Origin: an uncultured Solirubrobacterales bacterium
GTDB lineage: Bacteria; Actinomycetota; Thermoleophilia; Solirubrobacterales; Solirubrobacteraceae
DNA: 9,953 nucleotides
Assembly: GCA_903959665.1 (NCBI GenBank)
Contig: CAJBXY010000022.1
Coordinates: forward strand, 1-9,953
Direction of reading: 5' to 3'
Under the pieces are notes generated by a model. The model worked only from the letters and a program-made list of their open reading frames with translations, had not been told where the DNA came from and searched no databases. A program made the translations under genes and the position numbers. This document shows positions 1 through 5,480 of the stretch, in pieces. The number at the start of each line of letters is the position of its first letter. Position 1 is the first letter of the stretch.

Positions 1-744
1 TAGCTTCTCGCCGTCAACCTCAGCGTCGAGCAGCGCGCTGGTTAGGTCGTCTTGGCGTTCTTCGCCGCGCGCCTCGACGAGGTTCCAGACGTATTCGAAG
101 ACCTCTTTGAGCGCCTCCCACGTGTCACTCATGTCGCCAACTACGCGCGGGTCCTCAAAGGCTGTTGTGCGGTTGGTCCAGTCGACGAGCTTGTCGGCGT
201 CCTCGCGTGGCGCGCCGAGCATGTCGCCGATTACCATCGCCGGCACGTAAACACCGACGTCCTGAACGAGGTCGATCTTGCCGTCGGGGTGGCGCTCAAG
301 CGCGTTGTCATAGACGAGGTTGACGATCTCGCGGATGCGGTCGGCGTGATCGAGCGAGCGCTTCGGAGTGAAGGCCTTCTGCACCAGCGCTTTGAGCCGG
401 TCATGGCGTGGTGGATCCTGTGCGATCAACATCATGCGCATGAAATAGAGCGGCTCGTCGGGCGCGTCGTCGGGGATCTGATCGTCGGGCAGGAACTGGT
501 TGACGGCGAGAATTCCGCCGATCTCCGACGAGAAGGTCTCGAAGTCGCGACCGACCGAGGCGATCTCCTCAAAGCGCGTCACCGACCAGAAGCCCTGCTC
601 GTGGGCGAACCCTTCAAGTGGGCTCCAGTGAACGGGCTGCTCGTTGCGCAGCCGCTCAAAAACCTCGTGTGGCGGGCCGTCCTCCCAGAGCGAGAGGTCG
701 CTGAGGTCGATCTGGTTGAGGTCGGTGCCGGCGGTTGTCGTCAT
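1..744 (-). CDS. Cytochrome P450, N-terminal part (3' end beyond left edge)
   Basis: Haem-thiolate monooxygenase; P450s insert one oxygen atom into an organic substrate using electrons from a redox partner. The reading frame stays open from the ATG at 744 to base 1, giving 248 residues. Visible hallmarks are the N-terminal PHEVFERLR...PVHW segment (residues 25-40), GFWSVTRFEEI (51-61), an FETFSS stretch (68-73), and the C-helix DPPRHDRLKALVQKAF (110-125), whose HxxxR-type residues normally contact a haem propionate. The I-helix oxygen-binding motif, ExxR and the haem cysteine would lie past the left edge, so catalytic integrity cannot be judged. The start is supported by GGAGAG seven bases upstream and by the family-like N-terminus. 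There is no signal peptide or membrane anchor, as expected of soluble bacterial P450s. The N-terminal pattern reminds me of the CYP125/CYP124 sterol-side-chain or fatty-acid hydroxylase group; this substrate guess is inference only. Confidence 0.95.
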   Translation of the reverse strand, partial: MTTTAGTDLNQIDLSDLSLWEDGPPHEVFERLRNEQPVHWSPLEGFAHEQGFWSVTRFEEIASVGRDFETFSSEIGGILAVNQFLPDDQIPDDAPDEPLYFMRMMLIAQDPPRHDRLKALVQKAFTPKRSLDHADRIREIVNLVYDNALERHPDGKIDLVQDVGVYVPAMVIGDMLGAPREDADKLVDWTNRTTAFEDPRVVGDMSDTWEALKEVFEYVWNLVEARGEERQDDLTSALLDAEVDGEKL

Positions 745-766
745 TGAGTTGCTCTCCCGAACGGAA

Positions 767-781
767 TTGACAGGGTGTCAA
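767..781. promoter_or_regulatory. Perfect inverted repeat, candidate repressor operator
   Basis: TTGACA-GGG-TGTCAA is a perfect palindrome with two 6-base arms and a 3-base centre. It lies 22 bases upstream of the P450 start codon and overlaps the predicted P450 transcription start, where a bound repressor would block initiation. Size and symmetry suit a TetR-type dimer, and such regulators often control actinobacterial P450 genes. No regulator gene lies in the window. The arms look like -35 boxes, but neither has a convincing -10 at the right distance. Confidence 0.45.
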
Positions 782-787
782 GTGTTC

Positions 788-816
788 ACCCTAGCGGATC
801 AAGCGGCGAGCGTCCA
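788..816 (-). promoter_or_regulatory. Candidate promoter of the P450 gene
   Basis: On the minus strand, TGGACG (816-811) and TAGGGT (793-788) are separated by exactly 17 bases. TAGGGT fits the actinobacterial TANNNT -10 consensus and TGGACG is one base from TTGACG. The predicted transcription start is near base 781, leaving a leader of about 37 bases that contains the ribosome-binding site. This is pattern-based only. Confidence 0.45.
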
Positions 817-829
817 CCAACCACCTGCG

Positions 830-835
830 TATCGT
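830..835 (+). promoter_or_regulatory. Candidate -10 box giving a leaderless amidase transcript
   Basis: TATCGT fits the TANNNT -10 pattern and ends seven bases before the GTG at 843, so transcription would start at or next to the start codon. There is no Shine-Dalgarno sequence upstream of that GTG, and an in-frame TGA at 837-839 rules out an earlier start. No good -35 box is visible at 16-18 bases. Confidence 0.4.
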
Positions 836-842
836 GTGACGA

Positions 843-1475
843 GTGTTAGGAGTCGCATTGGCAACATTTGCGCTCGCCGCCGGTGGCCAGGCCGCGGCGG
901 CGGAGCGACCGCCGATCGCGTGGAATGCGATCCCCTACTCGGCCAAGCGCAAGCGCCAGATGGCCTCTTACTCAAAGCGCCACTACGGCCTGCGCCGCTA
1001 CGGCCTCCACAATCCGAAGGTGATCGTCCAGCACCTCACCGAATCTTCGACCTACAGCCCGATCTGGACGATGTTTGCCAACAACGTCGCCGACAACGAG
1101 CTCCACGAGCTGCCAGGCGTCTGCTCGCACTTCGTGATCGATCAGAACGGCAAGATCCATCAGCTCGTGCCGATCAGCCTGATGTGCCGCCATACCGTTG
1201 GCCTCAACTGGACGGCGATCGGGATTGAACACGTGGGCTTCAACCCGTCCGACGTGCTTGGCCGCTCGAGCGTTCGGAGGGCTTCGCTGAGGCTGACCAA
1301 CTGGCTGCGCTGCCGCGAAGGGATTGAAATACGCAACGTGATCGGCCACAACGAGAGTTTGAAATCGCGCTACCACCATGAGAACGTGAGCCGTCTGCGC
1401 GGCCAGACGCACGACGACTTTCCAACCAGCGCGATGCGCAAGTACCGCGCCGCGCTGCGCAAACTGACGTGTTGA
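843..1475 (+). CDS. Secreted N-acetylmuramoyl-L-alanine amidase (Amidase_2/PGRP-like)
   Basis: Predicted zinc amidase that cleaves the bond between N-acetylmuramic acid and L-alanine of peptidoglycan stems; 210 residues. Residues 1-20 are hydrophobic and end in an Ala-rich stretch before ERPP, like a signal peptide cleaved near residue 20, though the usual basic n-region is absent. The catalytic domain covers about 55-195: VQHLTESS (62-69, likely zinc ligand H64), SHFVIDQNGKIHQLVP (96-111), CRHTVGLNWTAIGIEHVGF (115-133, the family's typical core), GHNE (168-171) and THDDFP (189-194, likely holding the later metal ligand). The start is GTG at 843; an in-frame TGA precedes it. Its last codons overlap the next gene by seven bases. 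Probably acts outside the membrane in wall turnover. Assigning individual metal ligands is by family analogy. Confidence 0.9.
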   Translation: MLGVALATFALAAGGQAAAAERPPIAWNAIPYSAKRKRQMASYSKRHYGLRRYGLHNPKVIVQHLTESSTYSPIWTMFANNVADNELHELPGVCSHFVIDQNGKIHQLVPISLMCRHTVGLNWTAIGIEHVGFNPSDVLGRSSVRRASLRLTNWLRCREGIEIRNVIGHNESLKSRYHHENVSRLRGQTHDDFPTSAMRKYRAALRKLTC

Positions 1476-2230
1476 GCGCTCCGCGCGTCAGCTTCCTCGG
1501 CCACTCGACCGTTGCGATCGAGGATTCCGGCGTGCGGCTGCTCACCGACCCGCTGCTGCGCGGGCGGATCGGCCACCTGCGTCGCCACGGCGCGCCGGTG
1601 ACGGAGGGCTCGTGGGCAACGCTTGACGGCGTTCTGCTCTCACACCTTCACCACGACCACTTCGACCGCCGCTCACTTGCGCTGCTCGGGCGCTCAACGC
1701 CGATCGTCGTGCCGCGCGGCGGCGGCGCGCTGGTCCGCGAGCTTGGCTTCTCGCAGGTCGAGGAGGTTGTTGCCGGTGATCGCGTCAACTTCGGCGCCGT
1801 CAACGTGCTCGTCGTTCACGCCGAGCACGAGGGTGGCCGCGGGCCGCGCAGCGCCCACCACGCCCAGCCGGTCGGTTACGTGATTGAAGGAGAGCGGCGG
1901 ATCTACTTTGCAGGCGACACCGACATCTTCGACGATATGGCAGCGATCGCTAAGCCGCCGCTCGACCTTGCGCTGGTTCCCGTCTGGGGTTGGGGGCCAA
2001 CGCTTGGGCCCGGTCATCTTGATCCGCGCTCGGCGGCCGACGCGCTGGCGCTGCTGGCGCCGGCGGTCGCAATTCCAATTCACTGGGGGACCCTCTACCC
2101 GTTCGCACTTGAGCGGCTGCGCCCGAGGGCGCTCAGCGACCCGCCGCACCTCTTCAAGCGTTACGCCGGCGAACTTGCGCCGCGCAGTGAGGTACGGATC
2201 CTCGCGCCTGGTGAGACGACGGAGCTGTAG
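1469..2230 (+). CDS. MBL-fold metal-dependent hydrolase (UlaG-like)
   Basis: Cytoplasmic metallo-beta-lactamase-fold hydrolase of 253 residues, without a signal peptide. Residues 5-13 (PRVSFLGHS) form the family's opening strand. The metal-binding motif HLHHDH is at 59-64, GDTD at 149-152 supplies the bridging aspartate, and IHWGT at 204-208 the terminal histidine. The order and the short HxHxDH variant match the Lactamase_B_2/UlaG-type group, whose members act on phosphoesters, lactones or N-acyl phospholipids, so the substrate cannot be named. GTG at 1469 overlaps the amidase stop by seven bases with no Shine-Dalgarno sequence, suggesting translational coupling; TTG at 1472 is an alternative. 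Its stop codon abuts the stop of the convergent DoxX gene with no base between. Confidence 0.9.
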   Translation: MLSAPRVSFLGHSTVAIEDSGVRLLTDPLLRGRIGHLRRHGAPVTEGSWATLDGVLLSHLHHDHFDRRSLALLGRSTPIVVPRGGGALVRELGFSQVEEVVAGDRVNFGAVNVLVVHAEHEGGRGPRSAHHAQPVGYVIEGERRIYFAGDTDIFDDMAAIAKPPLDLALVPVWGWGPTLGPGHLDPRSAADALALLAPAVAIPIHWGTLYPFALERLRPRALSDPPHLFKRYAGELAPRSEVRILAPGETTEL

Positions 2231-2602
2231 CTAGCCACGCCGGGGCGGGCGCATCGCTGCCGCGACCCACGCCAGCATCACGGCCTGCAGCGGCAGCCTT
2301 GCCCACAGCGCCGCAGGCGGAATCTTCGGGAAGCGCTCCGGATGTGTCGCCATCTCAACGTTGGCCGGGAAGACGCCGATCAGCGTCAGGATCGCCAACA
2401 GGCCGCCGGCGCGGCGAACGCGGCGGTCGGGGCAGATCAGCGCCGCGCCCGCAACGACCTCAGTGACTCCGCTGGCGAAGATCAGCTCGTCATGGGCCGG
2501 CAGCCAAGCAGGCATCATCGGCTTGTAGAACCAAGGGCGAGTGAAGTGCATTACACCGGCGTAGACGAGGGCGGGGCCGCAGAGGAATCGGATCAGGCGC
2601 AT
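2231..2602 (-). CDS. DoxX-like membrane protein
   Basis: Small integral membrane protein of 123 residues with four predicted helices at about 3-20, 40-57, 65-82 and 100-117. The segment HFTRPWFYKPMMPAWLPAHDELIFASGVTE (19-48) and the FPAN motif near 78-81 are typical of the DoxX-like family, related to the small subunit of archaeal thiosulfate:quinone oxidoreductase. Most bacterial members have no assigned reaction, so I infer only a membrane or redox-associated role. It lies nine bases downstream of the 171-residue gene on the same strand and is probably cotranscribed with it. The ATG at 2602 has no strong Shine-Dalgarno sequence. The stop codon TAG on the minus strand directly abuts the plus-strand TAG of the MBL gene. 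Confidence 0.85.
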   Translation of the reverse strand: MRLIRFLCGPALVYAGVMHFTRPWFYKPMMPAWLPAHDELIFASGVTEVVAGAALICPDRRVRRAGGLLAILTLIGVFPANVEMATHPERFPKIPPAALWARLPLQAVMLAWVAAAMRPPRRG

Positions 2603-2611
2603 TGGCGGAGC

Positions 2612-3127
2612 TTATGTGCCCGGCGCAGGAGGCAGCGTGAAGGCCTGGTCGCCGATCGCGATCACCGGCTGCTCGCTGCCGTCGGCGCGGGCGGTGATTG
2701 AGAGCGGGTGCTCGGCGCTGTCGGTTTCAAAGACGGCGATCGCGATGTTGCGCCCGCCGAGCGCCGCGGCCAGCGCGCTGACGCCGTCAACGAGGTGCTC
2801 GAGGCCGCCGATCGTTCCCGCCACCTCGCCGGTGGCAGGATCAACGTTGAACGGGGGGAGTGGTTTCAGCTCCGGCAGGGCCGGCGGTGCTGGTTCGAGC
2901 TGCGCTCCATGATCGAGTCCGACGAGGCGGTCACCGAGGTTTACTTCGATTGCGCGGAAGCGTTCGCAGTCAACGGTTGCCGGCCCAATGCCGGGCTCAC
3001 GGTCGACCAGGGCGACGGCGCGAAGCGCATTGGAATGGTGCAGAAACTGGCGCAGCGTGACGACGGCAAAATCGAGCTCGCCGACGCTTTCGACCATCTC
3101 TAGCTCTTCGTCTGCGGGCTGATCCAT
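2612..3127 (-). CDS. Uncharacterised protein, 171 residues
   Basis: I do not recognise this protein. It is acidic at the N-terminus (DQPADEELEMVESVGELD, 2-19), followed by a short mixed helix/strand domain (20-75) with LRQFLHHSNALRAVALVDRE. A proline-rich connector (79-93) leads to a second part containing GTIGGLEHLVDGVSALAAALGG (104-125, partly an amphipathic helix) and two strand-like runs, NIAIAVFET (127-135) and PVIAIGDQAFTLP (154-166). There is no signal peptide, membrane helix or metal motif. The frame is favoured over its opposite-strand rivals because it gives balanced composition, alternating helix and strand, and a start beside a plausible promoter. ATG at 3127 has no Shine-Dalgarno sequence. 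It is the first gene of a probable two-gene unit with the DoxX-like gene. Confidence 0.75.
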   Translation of the reverse strand: MDQPADEELEMVESVGELDFAVVTLRQFLHHSNALRAVALVDREPGIGPATVDCERFRAIEVNLGDRLVGLDHGAQLEPAPPALPELKPLPPFNVDPATGEVAGTIGGLEHLVDGVSALAAALGGRNIAIAVFETDSAEHPLSITARADGSEQPVIAIGDQAFTLPPAPGT

Positions 3128-3134
3128 CGCATTG

Positions 3135-3182
3135 GAAGCTATCAGCGGCGCTACCGCGGGATCGCCTGCGAAGCTATAGCGG
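3135..3182. repeat. Pair of near-identical direct repeats in a divergent spacer
   Basis: GAAGCTATCAGCGG (3135-3148) recurs as GAAGCTATAGCGG (3170-3182), identical except for one inserted base, with 35 bases between repeat starts. Both lie in the 54-base spacer between the divergent 171-residue and GNAT genes. They may be paired regulator sites or duplicated promoter elements; no other copy was noticed in the spacers. Confidence 0.5.
3136..3141 (-). promoter_or_regulatory. Candidate -10 box for the 171-residue gene
   Basis: On the minus strand this reads TAGCTT, a TANNNT match ending eight bases before the ATG at 3127. Transcription would begin at or within a few bases of the start codon, which fits the absence of a Shine-Dalgarno sequence. 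A second TAGCTT lies at 3176-3171, inside the second copy of the repeat described separately. No clear -35 box is visible. Confidence 0.3.
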
Positions 3183-3784
3183 TGGGATTCGCGCTGACAG
3201 GACCAAGCTTGACTTTGCGCCCGCCGCAGCCCGGCGACGCCGAAGCGCTGCTCGCGCTCGCCAGCGACGCGGAGGTGACGCGCTGGTTCTCGTGGGGGCC
3301 GTACACCGAGATCGAGCAGCCGCGCGAGTACATCGAGCGCTGCGCCTGGCAGCGCGAGCGCGGCGAGCAGCTTGACCTGCTGATAATCGACCGCGATAAG
3401 GGCCCGGCCGGGATCACCGGCCTTAGCGAGTTCAGTTACCGCGACCGTCGCTGCATTGTCGGCACCTGGCTCGGTGCCGACTTCTGGGGAACGCAGGTGA
3501 ACCGTGAATCGAAGGCGATGGTCGCCTACCTCGGCTTTGAGCTGCTGGGGATGAACCGGATCGGCTCTTATTCGAACCCGGAAAACGAGCGCTCAACCAG
3601 CGCGCTTGAGGCGGTCGGCTACGCGCGCGAGGGAGTTCTGCGCCGGTGGCACCGCCACGGCGAGCGCTACCTCGACGTCAACATCTTCGGAATGCTGCGC
3701 GACGACTGGCGCGCCAGCGAGCAGGCTGGGATTGAGATCAGCAGTGAAGGAACGCCGCCGAGCGCCTTCCTGCAGGGCCTCTAG
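3182..3784 (+). CDS. GNAT-family N-acetyltransferase (RimJ/RimL-like)
   Basis: Acetyl-CoA-dependent N-acetyltransferase of 200 residues. The opening LTGPSLTLRPPQPGDAEALLALASDAEVTRWF (5-36) is the standard RimJ/RimL-type N-terminus. Strand-loop segments follow at GPAGITGLSEF (74-84) and GTWLGADFWGTQVNRESKAMV (94-114), the region that normally binds the coenzyme A pyrophosphate. NPENERSTSALEAVGYAREGVLR (132-154) is the conserved C-terminal motif, ending near MLRDDW (171-176). About 24 further residues form a tail not typical of the fold. Targets in this family range from protein N-termini to small amines and antibiotics, so no substrate is proposed. GTG at 3182 is the earliest ATG/GTG/TTG in frame; TTG at 3209 would give a shorter but still plausible N-terminus. 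The stop codon overlaps that of the convergent permease gene within CTAG. Confidence 0.88.
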   Translation: MGFALTGPSLTLRPPQPGDAEALLALASDAEVTRWFSWGPYTEIEQPREYIERCAWQRERGEQLDLLIIDRDKGPAGITGLSEFSYRDRRCIVGTWLGADFWGTQVNRESKAMVAYLGFELLGMNRIGSYSNPENERSTSALEAVGYAREGVLRRWHRHGERYLDVNIFGMLRDDWRASEQAGIEISSEGTPPSAFLQGL

Positions 3785-4524
3785 TCGCGCGCGCTCCAGC
3801 TAAAGCCACGCACGGCAAGGATCACGCAGGCCAGCGTCCAGACGGCGACGACGGCAAGGTCGGAAAGGTGGTCGGCGATCGGCGCGCCGGTTACGAGCGC
3901 CGCGCTGATCCCGTTGATCACGTGAACCAGCGGCAGCGCGTTGGCGATGTCGCGCAGGAAAGCGGGCACGTTGTCAACGTCAAAGAAGACGCCGGAGATG
4001 AAGATCATCGGCAGGAAAACAAGGTTGGTGTAGGCCGGCGCCGCCTCGAAGTTTGGGATCACGTGCGAGAAGGCGACGCCCATCGCGGCAAAGCAGGCAA
4101 CGCCGAGGACGGTGAAGAGCGCCAGCTCAATCCAATTCTTCGGCCAGCCAAGGCCGAAGAAGAGCTTGCCGGCGACGATGATGATCAGGATCTGAATTAC
4201 GGCGTTTGTTGCTGCGCTGCCGATGATTCCTGAGAGGTAAGAGGTGCCTGGCAGCGGCGTTCCACGGACGCGCTTGAGCACGCCTTGCTCGCGCAGGAAG
4301 GTCATCTGAGTTGCGAGCGCGTTGAAGGTCGTTGCCATCACGCTGAGGCCGGCGATTCCCGGCACCAGAACATTGAGGTTGGCTTGGCTGCCGCTGAAGA
4401 CTGCGCCGAAAAGGAAGAGGAAGATCAGCGGCAGCACGAAGCTGAAAAAGGCCGCGGTGGGGTTGCGCCAGAACATCTTGCGCTCCAGCCGGTACTGACG
4501 CCAGGCGAGCGCTGTGTCGCTCAT
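3781..4524 (-). CDS. ABC-2 type transporter permease
   Basis: Membrane subunit of an ABC exporter, 247 residues. Six hydrophobic segments are apparent at about 24-43, 52-72, 100-123, 134-155, 166-182 and 222-239. The N-terminal amphipathic stretch ALAWRQYRLERKMFWRNP (5-22) and the LREQGVLKRVRGTPLPGTSYL segment (77-97) are the coupling and elbow regions typical of ABC-2 permeases of the DrrB/NodJ type. It overlaps the upstream ATPase gene by four bases (ATGA), and GAGGAG inside the end of that gene serves as ribosome-binding site, so the two are almost certainly expressed together. The substrate is unknown; relatives export drugs, lipids or polysaccharides. It would work as a dimer with two ATPase subunits. 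Confidence 0.92.
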   Translation of the reverse strand: MSDTALAWRQYRLERKMFWRNPTAAFFSFVLPLIFLFLFGAVFSGSQANLNVLVPGIAGLSVMATTFNALATQMTFLREQGVLKRVRGTPLPGTSYLSGIIGSAATNAVIQILIIIVAGKLFFGLGWPKNWIELALFTVLGVACFAAMGVAFSHVIPNFEAAPAYTNLVFLPMIFISGVFFDVDNVPAFLRDIANALPLVHVINGISAALVTGAPIADHLSDLAVVAVWTLACVILAVRGFSWSARD

Positions 4525-5402
4525 CGCTCCTCCTCGCTGCTCTCATCGGCGGTTAAGTCGAGGTAGACGTCTTCGAGTGATGGACGAACGACGGAGCAGT
4601 CTGCAAGCCCCTGGCCGCGGGCTATGGCATCGCCGGTGAGGCGATAGAGCAGCTCAGTTGGGTCGTCGACCTCTTCGCTGATCAGCTCGCCGCTCTGGTC
4701 ACGCCAACTGACGCGGTAGCGGGCCGATGCTTCGCTAAGTGTGGAGGGAGGGCCCTCGGCGAGAATCTTGCCGTTCTTGATGATCGCCACGCGGTCGCAA
4801 AGCTCCTGCGCCTCTTCGAGGTAATGGGTCGTCAGCAGTACCGTCTTTCCTAGGTCGCGCAGCCGTTTGATTGTGCTCCAAGCGGAGCGGCGCGCGGCCG
4901 GGTCAAAGCCGGTCGTCGGTTCGTCAAGGAAGATTAGGTCGGGGTCGCCGATCAGCGCTAGCGCGAGATCAAGCCTGCGTTGCTGGCCGCCGGAGAGCGT
5001 TCTCACCAGCGCCGCTGCCTGCGCCTCATCGTCAAGGCCGACGATCCCCAGCACCTCGTCAACGTTGCGTGGGTGTGGATAGAGGCCGGCCCAGTGGGCG
5101 ACCGCTTCGCGGACGCGTACGTGGCGGTACATGCCTGAGCTTTGCAGCACTATGCCAACCCGCTCGCGCAGCGCCCGCGCCCGCTCCGCGGGATCGAAAC
5201 CGAGCACCGAAACGCTGCCGCTGCTGCTTCCGCGGTAGCCCTCAAGAATCTCAACGGTCGTCGTTTTACCTGCGCCGTTGGGGCCAAGCAGGCCGAAAAT
5301 CTCGCCTTCTGCGACCTCGAAGCTGACGCCGCCGACGGCCTCGTATTGGTCGTAGAACTTGTGCAGGTCTACGACCGTGATTGCTGGCTGTGCGCTGGAC
5401 AC
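4521..5402 (-). CDS. ABC transporter ATP-binding protein (DrrA/CcmA-like)
   Basis: ATPase subunit of the exporter, 293 residues from the GTG at 5402. Walker A GPNGAGKT is at 40-47, the Q-loop glutamine at 87, signature LSGGQ at 136-140, Walker B LIFLDEP at 156-162 and the switch histidine at 193, so all residues needed for ATP hydrolysis are present. Residues 225-293 form an acidic C-terminal extension containing the PSLEDVYLDLT motif typical of DrrA-like ATPases paired with ABC-2 permeases. The open frame continues upstream to 5717, but that part antisenses the CHAD gene and reads as nonsense, whereas GTG at 5402 sits just before the usual N-terminal strand (AITVVDLHKFYD). No Shine-Dalgarno sequence precedes it; the -10-like GATCAT six bases upstream suggests a leaderless message. 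Confidence 0.93.
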   Translation of the reverse strand: MSSAQPAITVVDLHKFYDQYEAVGGVSFEVAEGEIFGLLGPNGAGKTTTVEILEGYRGSSSGSVSVLGFDPAERARALRERVGIVLQSSGMYRHVRVREAVAHWAGLYPHPRNVDEVLGIVGLDDEAQAAALVRTLSGGQQRRLDLALALIGDPDLIFLDEPTTGFDPAARRSAWSTIKRLRDLGKTVLLTTHYLEEAQELCDRVAIIKNGKILAEGPPSTLSEASARYRVSWRDQSGELISEEVDDPTELLYRLTGDAIARGQGLADCSVVRPSLEDVYLDLTADESSEEER

Positions 5403-5408
5403 CGCGCA

Positions 5409-5414
5409 ATGATC
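5409..5414 (-). promoter_or_regulatory. Candidate -10 box for a leaderless ABC operon transcript
   Basis: On the minus strand this reads GATCAT, with the key A at position 2 and T at position 6, followed by six bases and then the GTG at 5402. That places the start codon at the expected transcription start. The first T of the consensus is missing and no -35 box is evident. The 13-bp palindrome at 5416-5428 would fall in the spacer. Confidence 0.3.
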
Positions 5415-5415
5415 G

Positions 5416-5428
5416 CAGCACGATGCTG
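5416..5428. repeat. 13-bp inverted repeat in the ABC/CHAD divergent spacer
   Basis: CAGCA-CGA-TGCTG is a perfect palindrome with 5-base arms. It lies just upstream of the candidate ABC -10 box, where a repressor could act. Arms this short can arise by chance in GC-rich DNA, so the regulatory reading is weak. Confidence 0.25.
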
Positions 5429-5468
5429 AAATTCGGTTATCGGCAGCGCAGCGCCGCCGCAATAGCGC

Positions 5469-5474
5469 GATACT
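5469..5474 (+). promoter_or_regulatory. Candidate -10 box for a leaderless polyphosphate operon transcript
   Basis: GATACT matches TATACT except at the first base and is followed by exactly six bases before the ATG at 5481, so transcription would begin at the start codon itself. No Shine-Dalgarno sequence precedes this ATG. I see no clear TTGACA-like -35 element 16-18 bases upstream. Confidence 0.4.
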
Positions 5475-5480
5475 GACGCG

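Noticed and set aside
52..747. Long plus-strand open frame of 231 codons
   Set aside because: It is the antisense shadow of the P450 gene. The minus-strand frame shows clear P450 motifs and a ribosome-binding site, while this one has no recognisable domain.
767..772. TTGACA as a plus-strand -35 box for the amidase gene
   Set aside because: No TANNNT hexamer occurs 16-18 bases downstream. The bases are better explained as one arm of the palindrome, and TATCGT just before the GTG is a better -10.
2708..3103. Plus-strand open frame of 131 codons opposite the 171-residue gene
   Set aside because: Neither frame has a known family, but the minus frame is longer, has ordered helix/strand segments, a -10-like box and a same-strand neighbour nine bases away.
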